Shown here: piece after piece, positions 9,180 through 19,230 of the stretch
Layout: every line of letters begins with the position of its first letter
Position numbering within the stretch: position 1 is the first letter of the stretch
Source: Intoshia linei
Lineage: Eukaryota; Orthonectida; Rhopaluridae
DNA: 21,445 nucleotides
Direction: 5' to 3'
NCBI GenBank assembly: GCA_001642005.1
Contig: LWCA01000646.1
Coordinates: 1-21,445, forward strand
Notes under the pieces: model-generated
What the model was told of the DNA's origin: nothing
Seen by the model: the letters and a program-made list of their open reading frames with translations, nothing else
Database searches by the model: none
Made by a program: the position numbers and the translations under genes

Positions 9180-12051
9180 TTAATGCAGTAAATTGTTTTT
9201 GAAATTTTGAATAAATACAGCTTCATTAAACAATTTCTCATTAAAAATAAAATTAGAATTTTGATTTTCTTCATTTTTAGCAATGGTATTTATATCAATA
9301 CATTCCATATCATTCAACTGTAAAGTATCCATAGGGTAATCAAAAATATTGTTATTCCTAGATTTGATGACTTAATAAATGATATCCTTATACATACAAA
9401 ACAATTTCATTTTATCAATTTGAGTGTATTCTTTCAAACATCTTTAAATTCCCAAAATATTATTATAACGTTTTGTCATATTATAGTAAGGTTTAATCCG
9501 CAATTTATTATTGAATTTTGCTGCTTTCATTATAATTTTTGTTAAACCATCAAAATTTTTGTCAAATTCATAAAAACCTAAATCAGAAATGTATTCTTGC
9601 ATGTAACAAGATTTACTATCTTCATTGTCTTCAAATTCACCATCACATAAATAATTCGCTACAATCGTTGAAACTGACGGTTCAGTATAACTGGATTGAT
9701 TAGTGTATTTATAAACAGAATCCTTTGGGATATTATAACAGAGGTTTCATAATTGATTCTTCAGGTGAAATCATATTTTCATTTTTTTCAATAAAAGTAT
9801 AGCCATTATTATTCAATTTATATAGAAAATGTTGGAAAGACCTAAAACCTTCCGTAAAATAGTAATTATAATTTGGATCAACAATCTCAATTTTCCACGT
9901 TCCAATTTGCACATTATTAATTAATTCAATATTTTTAGATAATACTGAATATTTGAAGTTGTTGTTAGTTATCCATTTTTTTTTTAATTCGCTGATGCTC
10001 TCAAGACCGTAAAGATTCCATTCTGTTATATCTCGATTTTTAAATACAAGGATAGTTTCCATTACACAGTCTAATTCAGCATGTGTGAGATTTACAGTAT
10101 AATTGATGTTTTCAAAATTGTATAAATCTGTTAAAACATTTACATCATTATTTAAGGTTATACTTTCTGGAAAATTTTCAAAATCCCACTGTGAAGGTTT
10201 TAATTTTGATAGCAAAATTAAATTCTTGAATTGTTCAAAACTATCGTTGCCTTCAAAAAATGATTGTGTTATATCAATATTGGATTTTTGGAAATTTTTA
10301 TCCATCAAACTTTTTAATAAATCATAATCATTAAAAATTTTAAATTTACTGTTCAGATTAGATAAAGGGTCTCCCACAAAATAGGTTTTGCACATTAACA
10401 AATAAGTAATTGTCAATTCTTGGCAAATTTGACTTGATTTTACCGTTGAAAAAATTTTTTTATTGTAATATTTGAAATATCCTTTAAATTTACAAAAATC
10501 GATACCCGTACACCACATAATATTTTTAAAGTAAATATCAATCATATCAATGTCGTCACATTCTTCCAATAGTCTATTTTAGGTTTATTTTTGACATTTT
10601 AAGCAGACCGTGCTTAAACCACAATATTTGCTCTCATATTAAATTTTTTTGTGACGGTAAGGGCATTATTATAAAAATTTTTAGAAATAACGTCTTGTTG
10701 GCTTTTTGGAGCATTCCAAACATCCATCATTTGCACAGATTTATTAAAAATCATGATATTATCCATACAGTGATTTGGTCGTGGTAATAATATAGATATA
10801 GGATGACCGACTAGAAAATATGCGATATGTACCAATTGCATAGCGACATGCAACTGACTGTGCAAATTGTGATTCAATACATATGATGTCAGTGCCCCAT
10901 ATCTATAATCGTAATAATAACACTGAGAAAAGGTTGAATCATCATAATGTTTCAATTTTTTTATCATCCACCTTAGAATTTACCGGAAGCGGTAATAAAT
11001 CGTAATAAATACGTTTCCCACAATCTTTACAATTATTTATGTATTTACATTTTTTGGATGTTACAAATAACCAGTCAGAGATAATTAGTTTGACATTAAT
11101 GTCATTGTTATTTTCTATATTTTTAAATGTATTAATATAAGTGATAAATTTTGCGTTTAAATCCTTGTAATATTGTATAACACTGGGACCCACATAGCAG
11201 CCATTAAAAGTAGGCTCTAAATCAAAATCATCCATATCAGGAAAATCTATTTTATCGTTTTTGTATAATTTTGTTCCGATCCATGCATCACTGTTTCTAT
11301 TTGCCATCATTACTAAGGCTGGAATGTACATATCTGAAATACCATCCAAATTTATCATTTTTTCAGTATATAATTCATATAGTGGTTCTTTAGTACACCC
11401 AAAACCAGAATTCATTGATGTTTCGCATAAATAATGATCAAAAATGAGCCAGAGTTCAAAACTAGAGCATATATATAAGGTCCAAAATCTTTTTGTAAGT
11501 TTAAACCTTCAACGTTTTGATATGGTACATTGTAGACACTATCTATTGAACATATAGAGAAATTATCAAATTGATCAAAACAACACATTTTAAATAATAA
11601 ATAAATGTGATTATCTGCATCTCGATTTTTGTAATTGTATCGTTCCAGGTTAACAATGCTTTGTAAAATTTATTGGGATTTTCAACATTTAAATATTTCC
11701 CCAATGTTTCTGAATAAGTTAATTCAAACAAATCATCTTTTAATATTTTATCCCACTTTTCATTTGAAACCAGATGCTTCTTTCCGTTTTCTTTATATTT
11801 AAAAAAGAACCTTTCCCGTTTTCACTAGTGTAATCCTGACTTAGCCACTTACTCGACGTAGTATAAGGTATTTTTAGTTTTGTACAATTATTATTAATTT
11901 TTAAACTAAAATTGAAATTAAAAGTTTGCTTAACATTTTGGGTAACGTTATGATAATGCCATTTTCTATTAACATTGTAAATTTTATAATTTAATATACT
12001 ATAATCTTCTATTAAATTCGAATCATATGTATCATCTATATGGCATTCCAT
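9180..12051 (-). pseudogene. Broken intronless reading frame of about 950 codons, identity unknown
   Basis: A chain of collinear minus-strand open segments covers this stretch: 11740-12051, about 11640-11790, about 11430-11640, 10942-11415, 10614-10967, 9733-10569, 9444-9740 and 9180-9363. Breaks between them are single-base frame changes or stops (one is in an A-run near 10955-10960), not introns. The encoded residues are protein-like: Trp, Cys, His and Pro are spread evenly, with stretches such as IPALVMMANRNSDAWIGTKL, CKYINNCKDCGKRIYYDLLP and FLVGHPISILLPRPNH. I see no polymerase, helicase, protease or transposase motif. The protein is unlike the coiled-coil host. Possible origins are an old viral insertion, a retrocopy of a cellular gene, or a cargo gene of a mobile element; the sequence alone does not decide. 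It lies in the same orientation as the gene around it. Confidence 0.65.
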
Positions 12052-12056
12052 TTCAC

Positions 12057-15000
12057 TTGATATGTCAGAATATCAATCTCATTTTTTTGTAGTACGTTAA
12101 TTTTTGATAAAACAGAAATCAGGTATTTGCAGGTTTCTAATAAATGACCAATTTCATTATTATAAGGTATCAATAAGTGCAATCATTTATTAATTGTTTT
12201 ATTAAATTAAAAAAATTACTTTTTGAACAGAAAAAATTAATATTTTCTACTAAGATTTATGTTTTATTATTTTTCTGCGAGATTTTTAAAAAAAAATACC
12301 GTTTTTTGTTTCAACTTGCAATTTTTCCAAATCTTCAATCATATCATTTTGTTGAGTATACAAACGAATTAAACGTAAATTGTCTTTAACAATTTTATCC
12401 TTTTCTTGTCTAATAATTAAAAAGTAGGATACATAAATATATATTTAGTATATATCGGGATGTGAGTGTCCAGATTAAACTGTCCAAAATTAAAATGTTC
12501 ATCGTTTAATTATCAATTAAAAATCTAGCAATTAAAAAAATTATAAAAATAATGCCGCAAATGGAGTCATTATCAGATTGACATAAATTGATTAAAAATT
12601 TAGAAATATGAGCTCATTAAAAAATATTTATTATTTAAAATTTAAATCAAATTTTTGAATTTGACCATTATTTTGTCAGTCTATATAATCGGGACTGTTT
12701 TTCATAAATTGAGTATTAAAAAAAATATATTCTTGAATATCATAACTATTTTGTGTATTAAATTTTAAATTTCAAGTCAAGAACCTTGAATAGGTGGCTA
12801 AGGCTTATATGACACTGCGCATCGTTTGTACACAAAAACATTGGGACCTGTTGTTCATTTTCGGTGGCCTAGAGCTTGGTGAGTTAGACTCTGTACATTA
12901 AAATGTAATGTATAATTTACCTTATTGTATTTAAATCTTGATTAAAATCTTTAATCTTGTTTGACATTTCAATATTCTCTTTTCGGTATGCATTTAATGT
13001 CAATTTGAGACAATGATCCTATTATAATAGTTTAATATAGTATTTAATAATTATTAAATTACAATTTGATAGGGATTTTCAACTGAGATACTCACTTTTA
13101 TAATTTAGTACAATAATTTTTTATCGACAAACTTACCCTTATAAATTTATTATATTTTTTTTAAAGGTATTCTAAAAATACTTTCAAAATTTGATAAGAG
13201 AATTACTATATCATTTCAAAATTTCCAGCATTAGTGGTTTTCAATTGGGAAAAATCTTTTCTAGGGAGGAATTTTACTATTTTTATGAAGGATTAAAATT
13301 GGCAAAATTTTGTTTTAATTTTCATTTATAAAAATATTAAATTCCTCAAAATGTTATTTCGTTGGCCCATTTTGCAACTTTTTAATTTTAGTTATGATAC
13401 GTTTTACAATGATAAAGTGTGTTATACGAAAATTTTTATTTTCAAAAAAGTGACTATGTTAGTAACTAAAGCTAAAAACATGTTCAAATTTTATTTATTA
13501 TTATTAAATATTATATTCACATTAATTATATTATTAGTTATATTAAACGGCTTGTATATATAAAACTAAATTGACTAAATTAAAAATTATATTACTTTTG
13601 TATAGGGCACATTAAAAAATTTATAAAATAAGAGAGTAATCGGCTGAAAAAGTTGAGAACATGTATTTTATACATAATAAATGTACACTAAATATTTATT
13701 TAAAAGTTAAATTACAAAGTCTACTTTCTATAATAAATGTTACCTCTTTATTGGTTTCATTGTGTTCTTGTTCTAATTTAAGCTTTGCGTAACTCTATAC
13801 AAAATATAAAATCGTATGGCTGTGTAACTATCATATTTCTTATATTGAAAATTTAATTGGATCCTCAAAGGGTTAAAAACTTGGAAATCGAAAGACTTAT
13901 CGACATTGCTTTTAATTTATTAAAGCTGACGCATGGATTTTAGTTTATTTTGGTGCATTTTAGTAGACATTTTTAATTAAAACCATGCATAAATCGCAAG
14001 GTTAACTAGGTACATTAAATGTAATAGAATTAGATCAAATGATACCAGACATAGACCAACTTATAAATAAAATAAAAGTATATTGTCAAATAAGATAAAA
14101 TAGACAGCAAATTACTTAAGTTGTGAAGGGTTAGTAGCTCCGGTTCAGTGGGAGTTATAAAGTTTCAAAATTAAAATTTTATTAAATTGTACTTATATAA
14201 TGAAAAAAATTACCTCAATTTCGGATACCAAATTATTTATTTGTTCCTTATAACATATTATTGCATTTGTCAATTCTTGATTATGATGTTGTTTCTCAAT
14301 CAAATCTATTATGTACATTATATATCTGTTAATTATTTCATCATTTTAGTTAATTACCATTTTTTAATGAAGTGATTTCGGAACCCAACTCTATTTTATC
14401 ATTATAGCTTTGTTTGTTTTGATTTTCTAGAAAGTCACACTAAATATATGTACTTAATACATATTACATATAGAATTATTATAAATTATTTATAATGATA
14501 AAAACTTTTTAAATTGCGCTTTTTATATTAATTATAACAGGCAATTTTAAACAATTTATTACAGCGACATGTTTATATTATTGTGTAATCATTAATATTG
14601 GCGCAATTGTATAAATTATACAAACAGATCATATAACGATGAACCAATTTCAATTGATAAGGCTTATCATAAGGAAATGTCATTAGTATAATAACAAATT
14701 CAAATATGATTCGGAATGTGAACAATGATAACATGTAATTATTAAATCATTATAATTTATGAATAGGAGTATGGCCTGGTCCCCACATGTTTCCAATATT
14801 ATGGACCAAACGTAAAATTTACCGTGCACATATTTTTTTGTTTGTTTTGGCAGTGCCGGTCATACACAGTTTAGAAGCAATATTAACATTATTATGGTGA
14901 TTATTCTTTATTATAAATTACCTTTTGATTGAGACAAAGTAATTGTTCAATATACTCAGTATTCTCATATTGAAGTTTTGTGAGACTACTTAATCTAAAT

Positions 15001-16677
15001 TGAAATTTTTAAAATATATAAATCATTTTTCACATTGGCCCATAATTAAAATAAAAGATATCGATTTTTATTTGGTATCAAATGCAATAATTAATATTTA
15101 AAATTTGGGCGCTTAACCCTAGAACTACCAGCGGTGGTGATTTTAACCACCTAATTTTGTCTATACAAGCCAAACATAATTAAGTAAATATTAATCAAAA
15201 ATTTATAGTTATATTTTTTGCTCGGTAGTTATATGGTTAAGTATGATTAGCATTATGTTTCAAAAATCATAATACGCTATTATACAAATATGTAAACTAT
15301 AAACTACTTTATATTGTCTTCAACTATTTGTTGTGATTGTTTTTGGACGGTTTCCTTCAATTTATAAATGATTTCTTGTAAGTGATTTGTATCTGTTTCA
15401 TAAATCTTGTTAAAATTTTCTCGTAGAGTATTTTCTCTAATTAATTAATTAGTGGTATGAGGGTAGAAAAGTGGTTCCTAACTTGTGGGTAATTTGATAT
15501 TTTTCATGGGTAATAGCGAAATTTGTTGTAAAACAAATAGAAAATATTTTAAAATTTAAATTATAATTATATAGTGAAATAAATAAATTATGTTAAAATT
15601 TTATAATACAGTGAAATTTCGATGTAGTCACGTGACATACGTCCAATTGATTTAAATTTAGTTTATTTCAACATATAAAGCCAAAACTACATATCTATAA
15701 TTGCAAAAAATATTTTTGGCTTAATTTAAGCCTTATTAAAAATATTATGGGTAATATCAAAATAAGTATAATAATATGGGTAATGTGGTAAAAAATGTTG
15801 GGAAACACTGGGTAGAAGGTGGGAGACACGAAATGTGTTAAATTTTCGAAAAAATAAAATGTTCCGGTTTTAGGTGTTTCATCAATGGTATATGACAATA
15901 ATTATAATACCTTAAAAAAGAATTATATAAAAATATCAGGGACAAAAAGGTTAATCACACAGATTACAAACTGTTCTACAAAAACACTTAAACCAGCAGT
16001 ACTAAATGTTGACTGTGGAAAAATTTTTGAAAATAGAAATATTATACAATTCTACATTAGATTATTTATAATGGTAAATATTTTGACAGCCAAATGGAAC
16101 CATAAACTTATAATTTGATAGATTACTTTTTAGCAAACAGCGAAACATATTCAGATAAATCTTCATTTTTATAAATTTCGCTAAATACTAAGCTACTAGA
16201 ACCCTAAAACAATATATAAATAATAAATATGAAGTATCGATTTTAGCCACGTTTTACATTGTGATATCATGAATGCAGACAAGATCGACTCCGAAATACT
16301 ACTCGTATTATTTTTTCCAAACTTTAATCGAAAACTTACGATCCATGTGATATGAATATTTATATCATGTGATTAGATCAGTTTTTAAACGTCAAAATTC
16401 ACGGCCCTAGGCAATGCCGAATCTACCGTACTGAGACTCTCTTCGGTGGCTCGAAAAAATTTTTGTAAAATCTGGCCTCATTTTTCCAAATTGATCATTA
16501 AAAAAATTATATTCTTGAATATGATAACTATTTTGTGTTGAATTTAAAATATCAAGTCAATAGTCTTAGAAAGGTCGTTAGCAGCTAGATGACATGGTGC
16601 ATAGTATTTTAATATTAATAAAATAAATTCAACGCAGATATTACCTCATTTTCAGAGCCATCTCTCATTGAATCCAT
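12057..16677 (-). CDS. Large coiled-coil protein, 5' block of 11 exons
   Basis: Exons: 16645-16677 (ATG, MDSMRDGSENE), 16127-16203, 15308-15436, 14922-14994, 14358-14439, 14214-14305, 13744-13794, 12921-13018, 12300-12409, 12220-12249 (30-nt exon) and 12057-12136. All eleven join in phase through GT..AG sites, giving 285 residues. The protein is Glu/Lys/Gln/Asn-rich helix throughout, with many leucines in heptad-like spacing (for example LTKLQYENTEYIEQLLCL and LVSEIE), matching the style of 6128-8681. The start is chosen because the ATG exon has a clean GTAATA donor and lies just downstream of AHSA1. The last exon ends in phase 0 at a weak GTGAAA donor, or earlier at AAC/GTACTA, whereas the next recognised exon (8490-8681) requires phase 1. 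An exon is therefore missing, or the gene is broken there. No family is assigned. Confidence 0.75.
12698..12826 (+). repeat. Dispersed intronic repeat, copy 1
   Basis: This stretch aligns with 16481-16606 in the same orientation over about 125 bp (roughly three quarters identical by eye), including TATTCTTGAATAT and ATAACTATTTTGTGT. It lies in the intron 12410-12920 of the coiled-coil gene. Confidence 0.75.
12860..12893 (+). repeat. TTCGGTGG core repeat, copy next to 12698-12826
   Basis: TTCGGTGGCCTAGAGCTTGG and the following bases match, in about 25 of 34 positions, the reverse complement of the GC-rich patch in an AHSA1 intron (17712-17752). A shorter match lies at 16438-16454. Confidence 0.5.
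13019..13743. other. Long intron, possible hAT-like ends
   Basis: This 725-nt intron of the coiled-coil gene contains AGTGGTTTTCAATTGGG near 13234 and, in reverse complement, ATGTTCTCAACTTTTT near 13640. They could be decayed hAT ends of one element of about 420 bp. No target duplication is visible. A plus-strand 70-codon frame at 13351-13563 has a hydrophobic tail but no other support. Confidence 0.35.
14440..14921. other. Long intron, nothing assigned
   Basis: This intron is 482 nt long. A relatively GC-rich patch (about 14765-14870) may be an old repeat, but I found no inverted ends, duplication or reading frame. Confidence 0.4.
15117..15236. mobile_element. piggyBac-type MITE at TTAA target
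   Basis: The element is 120 bp, flanked by TTAA at 15113-15116 and 15237-15240. The left end is CCCTAGAACTACCAGC; the right end in reverse complement is CCATATAACTACCGAGC. TTAA targets and CCCTAGAA-like ends are hallmarks of the piggyBac superfamily. It lies in the 313-nt intron 14995-15307. Whether it was mobilised by the family of the transposase at 1-729 cannot be told, because that element's ends are not in view. Confidence 0.75.
15469..15809. mobile_element. hAT-type MITE with perfect 8-bp target duplication
   Basis: The flanking 8-mers GGGTAGAA (15461-15468 and 15810-15817) are identical. Ends are AAGTGGTTCCTAACTT and, in reverse complement, AGTGTTTCCCAACATT. The 341-bp element belongs to the same family as 5158-5495 and sits in the 690-nt intron between the second and third coding exons of the coiled-coil gene. 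Confidence 0.85.
16481..16606 (+). repeat. Dispersed intronic repeat, copy 2
   Basis: Second copy of the repeat at 12698-12826, in the first intron (16204-16644) of the same gene. A TTCGGTGGCTCGA core lies just upstream at 16442-16454, whereas in copy 1 the core lies downstream of the repeat. Confidence 0.75.
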
Positions 16678-16750
16678 ATCCAATTTACTTTAATAACGTT
16701 GGTAAGCAGAGGATAAACATTTTATAAACAAACCAAAATATATTTAAAAT

Positions 16751-16756
16751 TTTATT
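16751..16756 (-). terminator. Poly(A) signal AATAAA for AHSA1
   Basis: AATAAA on the minus strand lies 20 nt after the AHSA1 stop codon and within the 99-bp gap before the coiled-coil start codon. Confidence 0.6.
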
Positions 16757-16776
16757 AATATAATGACACTGTTTAT

Positions 16777-18859
16777 TCATCTAAGTATCGTAAAACCAAA
16801 CACTGAAGACAATGCTTCCCAGTAGAAAGTTCTCCATCCACATTTAGTTTGTTCGTAATATTTTGATGGGATTCCAGTTTGATTTATATGCAATTTGGTA
16901 CCGTTGCCTTCGTCTTTTAAAGTAATTTTAACATTGGATACTACATTTTCCGGCCAATCGGATAATCTCCACTCCATTTCAATGAATGCATTTTCAGTCT
17001 AAATAGAATTTGTAAAAATTAAACGGAAATTACAAGTTTTAAAAATTTTCCAGTAACCATCGCGTTATATAATTGGAATAAACCATTTTCTACCGGATCA
17101 GATTTTGCAACACTACGAGAAAAAATTTGCATTTCCTATTATAAAATAAGATACAAATAAATTTCAAAAACCTGCTGCCTCGTAAGGACTCTAAATAAAT
17201 CTGAACCTGAGCAAAGGAAAGTAACAGAGTCAAGCAACGAATCAGTTTTTTGAGATTCGCTCGTGTTATTGACATGTTTCAATTTATCTGGATTTTTATA
17301 TGTTGGTTTAGTAGTTTTAGGTTCCTTTTTCAATGTATTATGCGATGGCAATATCATACCATCTGTGAACTCTAAAATTAATATTTATAATTAAAATTAA
17401 ATTGATGAAAAATGAAATATAAAAAATAAAAATATAAATTACCTTCTTTAAGTTTTTTTGTGTACACATTTAGTTGATCTTTAATTTTAATAAACAATTT
17501 GGATCTGATATAATTTTTGAGGTCATACCAATTTTTATCCTCCGTTTTTGATGAAACTTGAATCTAATACAAAAATATAATATTTTTAATTTGTAAATTT
17601 ACATCCAAGCCATCCATTTCCAAATCATCGAAATTGGGAATAGTTATGGTACCATTGTATTCACTATTATCATTCACAGCTAAATTTATAAAATTAAATT
17701 AAGATTCATTACCACCAAAGTCGAGCCTACCATGCTCGAAACCACCGAAGAGTATAGGTATGGGGGGTTCGCCTCTGATTACACAGTAAAAAATACAAAC
17801 ATATCACAACTTTGTTACATTTTAAAAAATTAAAAAATTAACACTACCGAAAAATTTAAATGACAACTTCCAATCAAAGAATACTAAAATATTCCCCTTT
17901 CTGTTACAAGCAGTAGCATCACCATCCATTGAATCAATTTCTTCAATTTTTATATAATCTAAATTAATTAATTTTACAATTTCAAAATATTCAAAAGACA
18001 ATTGATATTAAATTAATATTCCGCTGACAATTTTACACTCAAAATTCGAAAATAATAAATTAAAATTAAAACTCACGCGAATCTTATTTTAAGAAATTTT
18101 ATGTAGTTTTGTAAACTACACCTTTCAAAATGAAATTATTTTTCAGTGCATTTATTTGGACAGACTTGACATGTCAGATTACCAAAATTTATGTCTTGTT
18201 TTAGGATATCTCCTTATTTTATGATAAAAAAGTTATTTTTCCCAAAAACATGTTTCATATATTCTGAAATAATTTGGGAACCTGTCATCCCCGTAATAAT
18301 AAAAAATTACAATTATTTTCTTTGACGTCAAAATCTTTAAATAAACCCTTCATAACATCACGTGACCAATTTGTGGCATCTTTTTCCGTCCTAGATTATA
18401 AAATGTATAAAACTAATAAAAATGACCACGCCCCTGGCTATATTACACAATTTATAATACGATGATTGTAAATTTGGTATTTTTTTGATATATAGACCAG
18501 CGTTTTCTAAATGCCGGCACGGAGACCAGTATTGGTATGCGAAATAATTTTTACCAATTGGAAGTGAATTTATTACGTTTTTATCAATTTTTTTTTAATG
18601 TTGTCACTGACAAACCAAACCATGAATAGGTCTAGTTGTCAGTAATTTCACCTTAATTATAAAAGAATGAGGATTGTCATAGCACCTAAAACCAAAAAAT
18701 ATAATGGGCTCACAAGCATTAAATCTCTTTGAAAGTGTCTGACTATAAAAAAATAAAAATCACTAATCTATAACGTTACCAATGCCAATTGTTGCAATTC
18801 TTAGCATCTGGCCTTTCTTCAACAATCCACCTATCATCTCCTTCACCCCACTTTGCCAT
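16777..18859 (-). CDS. AHSA1: AHSA1, activator of Hsp90 ATPase
   Basis: Eight exons: 18780-18859, 18311-18390, 17848-17958, 17603-17679, 17443-17563, 17172-17371, 17034-17135 and 16777-16998 (TGA). All join in phase to 330 residues; human AHSA1 has 338. It is a cytosolic co-chaperone that binds Hsp90 and speeds ATP hydrolysis. The N-terminal AHSA1_N domain (about residues 25-160) shows MAKWGEGDDRWIVEERPDA, NNWHWTEKDATNWS, CNRKGNILVFFDW and GTITIPN. A variable Lys/Thr/Ser-rich linker follows FTDGMILPS. The C-terminal Bet v1-like domain (about 205-330) shows SDLFRVLTRQQ, IEMEWRLSDWPE and GWRTFYWEALSSVFGF. The start matches the conserved MAKWGEGDPRW opening of the family. The ATG follows an acceptor-like TTTTTTAG, so a noncoding 5' exon is likely. 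Introns are 389, 352, 168, 39, 71, 36 and 35 nt. No damage is seen. Confidence 0.97.
17712..17789. repeat. GC-rich patch in AHSA1 intron, repeat-derived
   Basis: About half of the bases here are G or C, against about a quarter in the surroundings. It contains a perfect hairpin TCGAGC-CTACCAT-GCTCGA (17721-17739) and matches the TTCGGTGG core repeats at 12860-12893 and 16438-16454. It accounts for half of the 168-nt intron. A SINE or MITE fragment is likely; no tRNA fold is claimed. Confidence 0.45.
17959..18310. other. AHSA1 intron 2, nothing assigned
   Basis: AT-rich intron of 352 nt with no recognised repeat end or reading frame. Confidence 0.5.
18498..18741. mobile_element. Possible hAT-like MITE in AHSA1 intron 1
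   Basis: The left CAGCGTTTTCTAAATG and the reverse-complement right CAGACACTTTCAAAGAG have the CAG-plus-TTTCTAAA style of hAT ends, and would explain most of the 389-nt intron. The arms are poorly matched and no 8-bp duplication is seen. Confidence 0.35.
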
Positions 18860-19226
18860 ATCTAAAAAAATGCTATATAATCGGTAGGTTTAAATAAATT
18901 GAATCGACAATTGACTCATTGTGTATTCATTTTGAACATGGTCCATGTGGACCCCAAGGCTATACAAACATTTAAATTTTATACATTTTATGTAGTATAA
19001 ATTATGATAAATTTCGTTTCTAGGTAATATAAATACGTATTTCTACGTATAAAATATAGGCATTGGTTAAACTATCTTAACCAACCTTTCAATTCCTGTG
19101 TCAATATGAATAATCAAAATTTATCATTTATAAAATCAGCAAAATTTCAAATTTCAAAAATGCATCTATAAACTTGAATCTAGATTAAAATATAAAAATT
19201 ATTGTCAAACATTTCGTTTTCAATTT
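18860..19226. other. AHSA1 5' flank
   Basis: Probable 5' untranslated/promoter region of AHSA1. A perfect short palindrome GGTCCA-TG-TGGACC is at 18939-18952. No coding sequence is seen. Confidence 0.4.
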
Positions 19227-19230
19227 TTAA

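Noticed and set aside
10103-10327. 74-codon plus-strand frame
   Set aside because: Antisense shadow of the larger broken minus-strand frame, which has more protein-like composition.
9180-12051. Assigning the broken frame to a named virus or gene family
   Set aside because: No motif was specific enough. Parvovirus-, nudivirus- and cellular-protein origins were considered and none could be supported from the sequence.
13351-13563. Plus-strand frame with a hydrophobic C-terminal tail
   Set aside because: AT-rich codons produce such tails by chance; it lies in an intron and possibly within a MITE, with no homology recognised.
15695-15898. 67-codon minus-strand frame with hydrophobic stretch
   Set aside because: It runs through the right half of a hAT MITE and its target duplication; not a gene.
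17711-17790. Possible tRNA or SINE promoter because of a GGGTTCG motif
   Set aside because: No A box, cloverleaf or acceptor stem could be made; only a partial B-box-like string is present.
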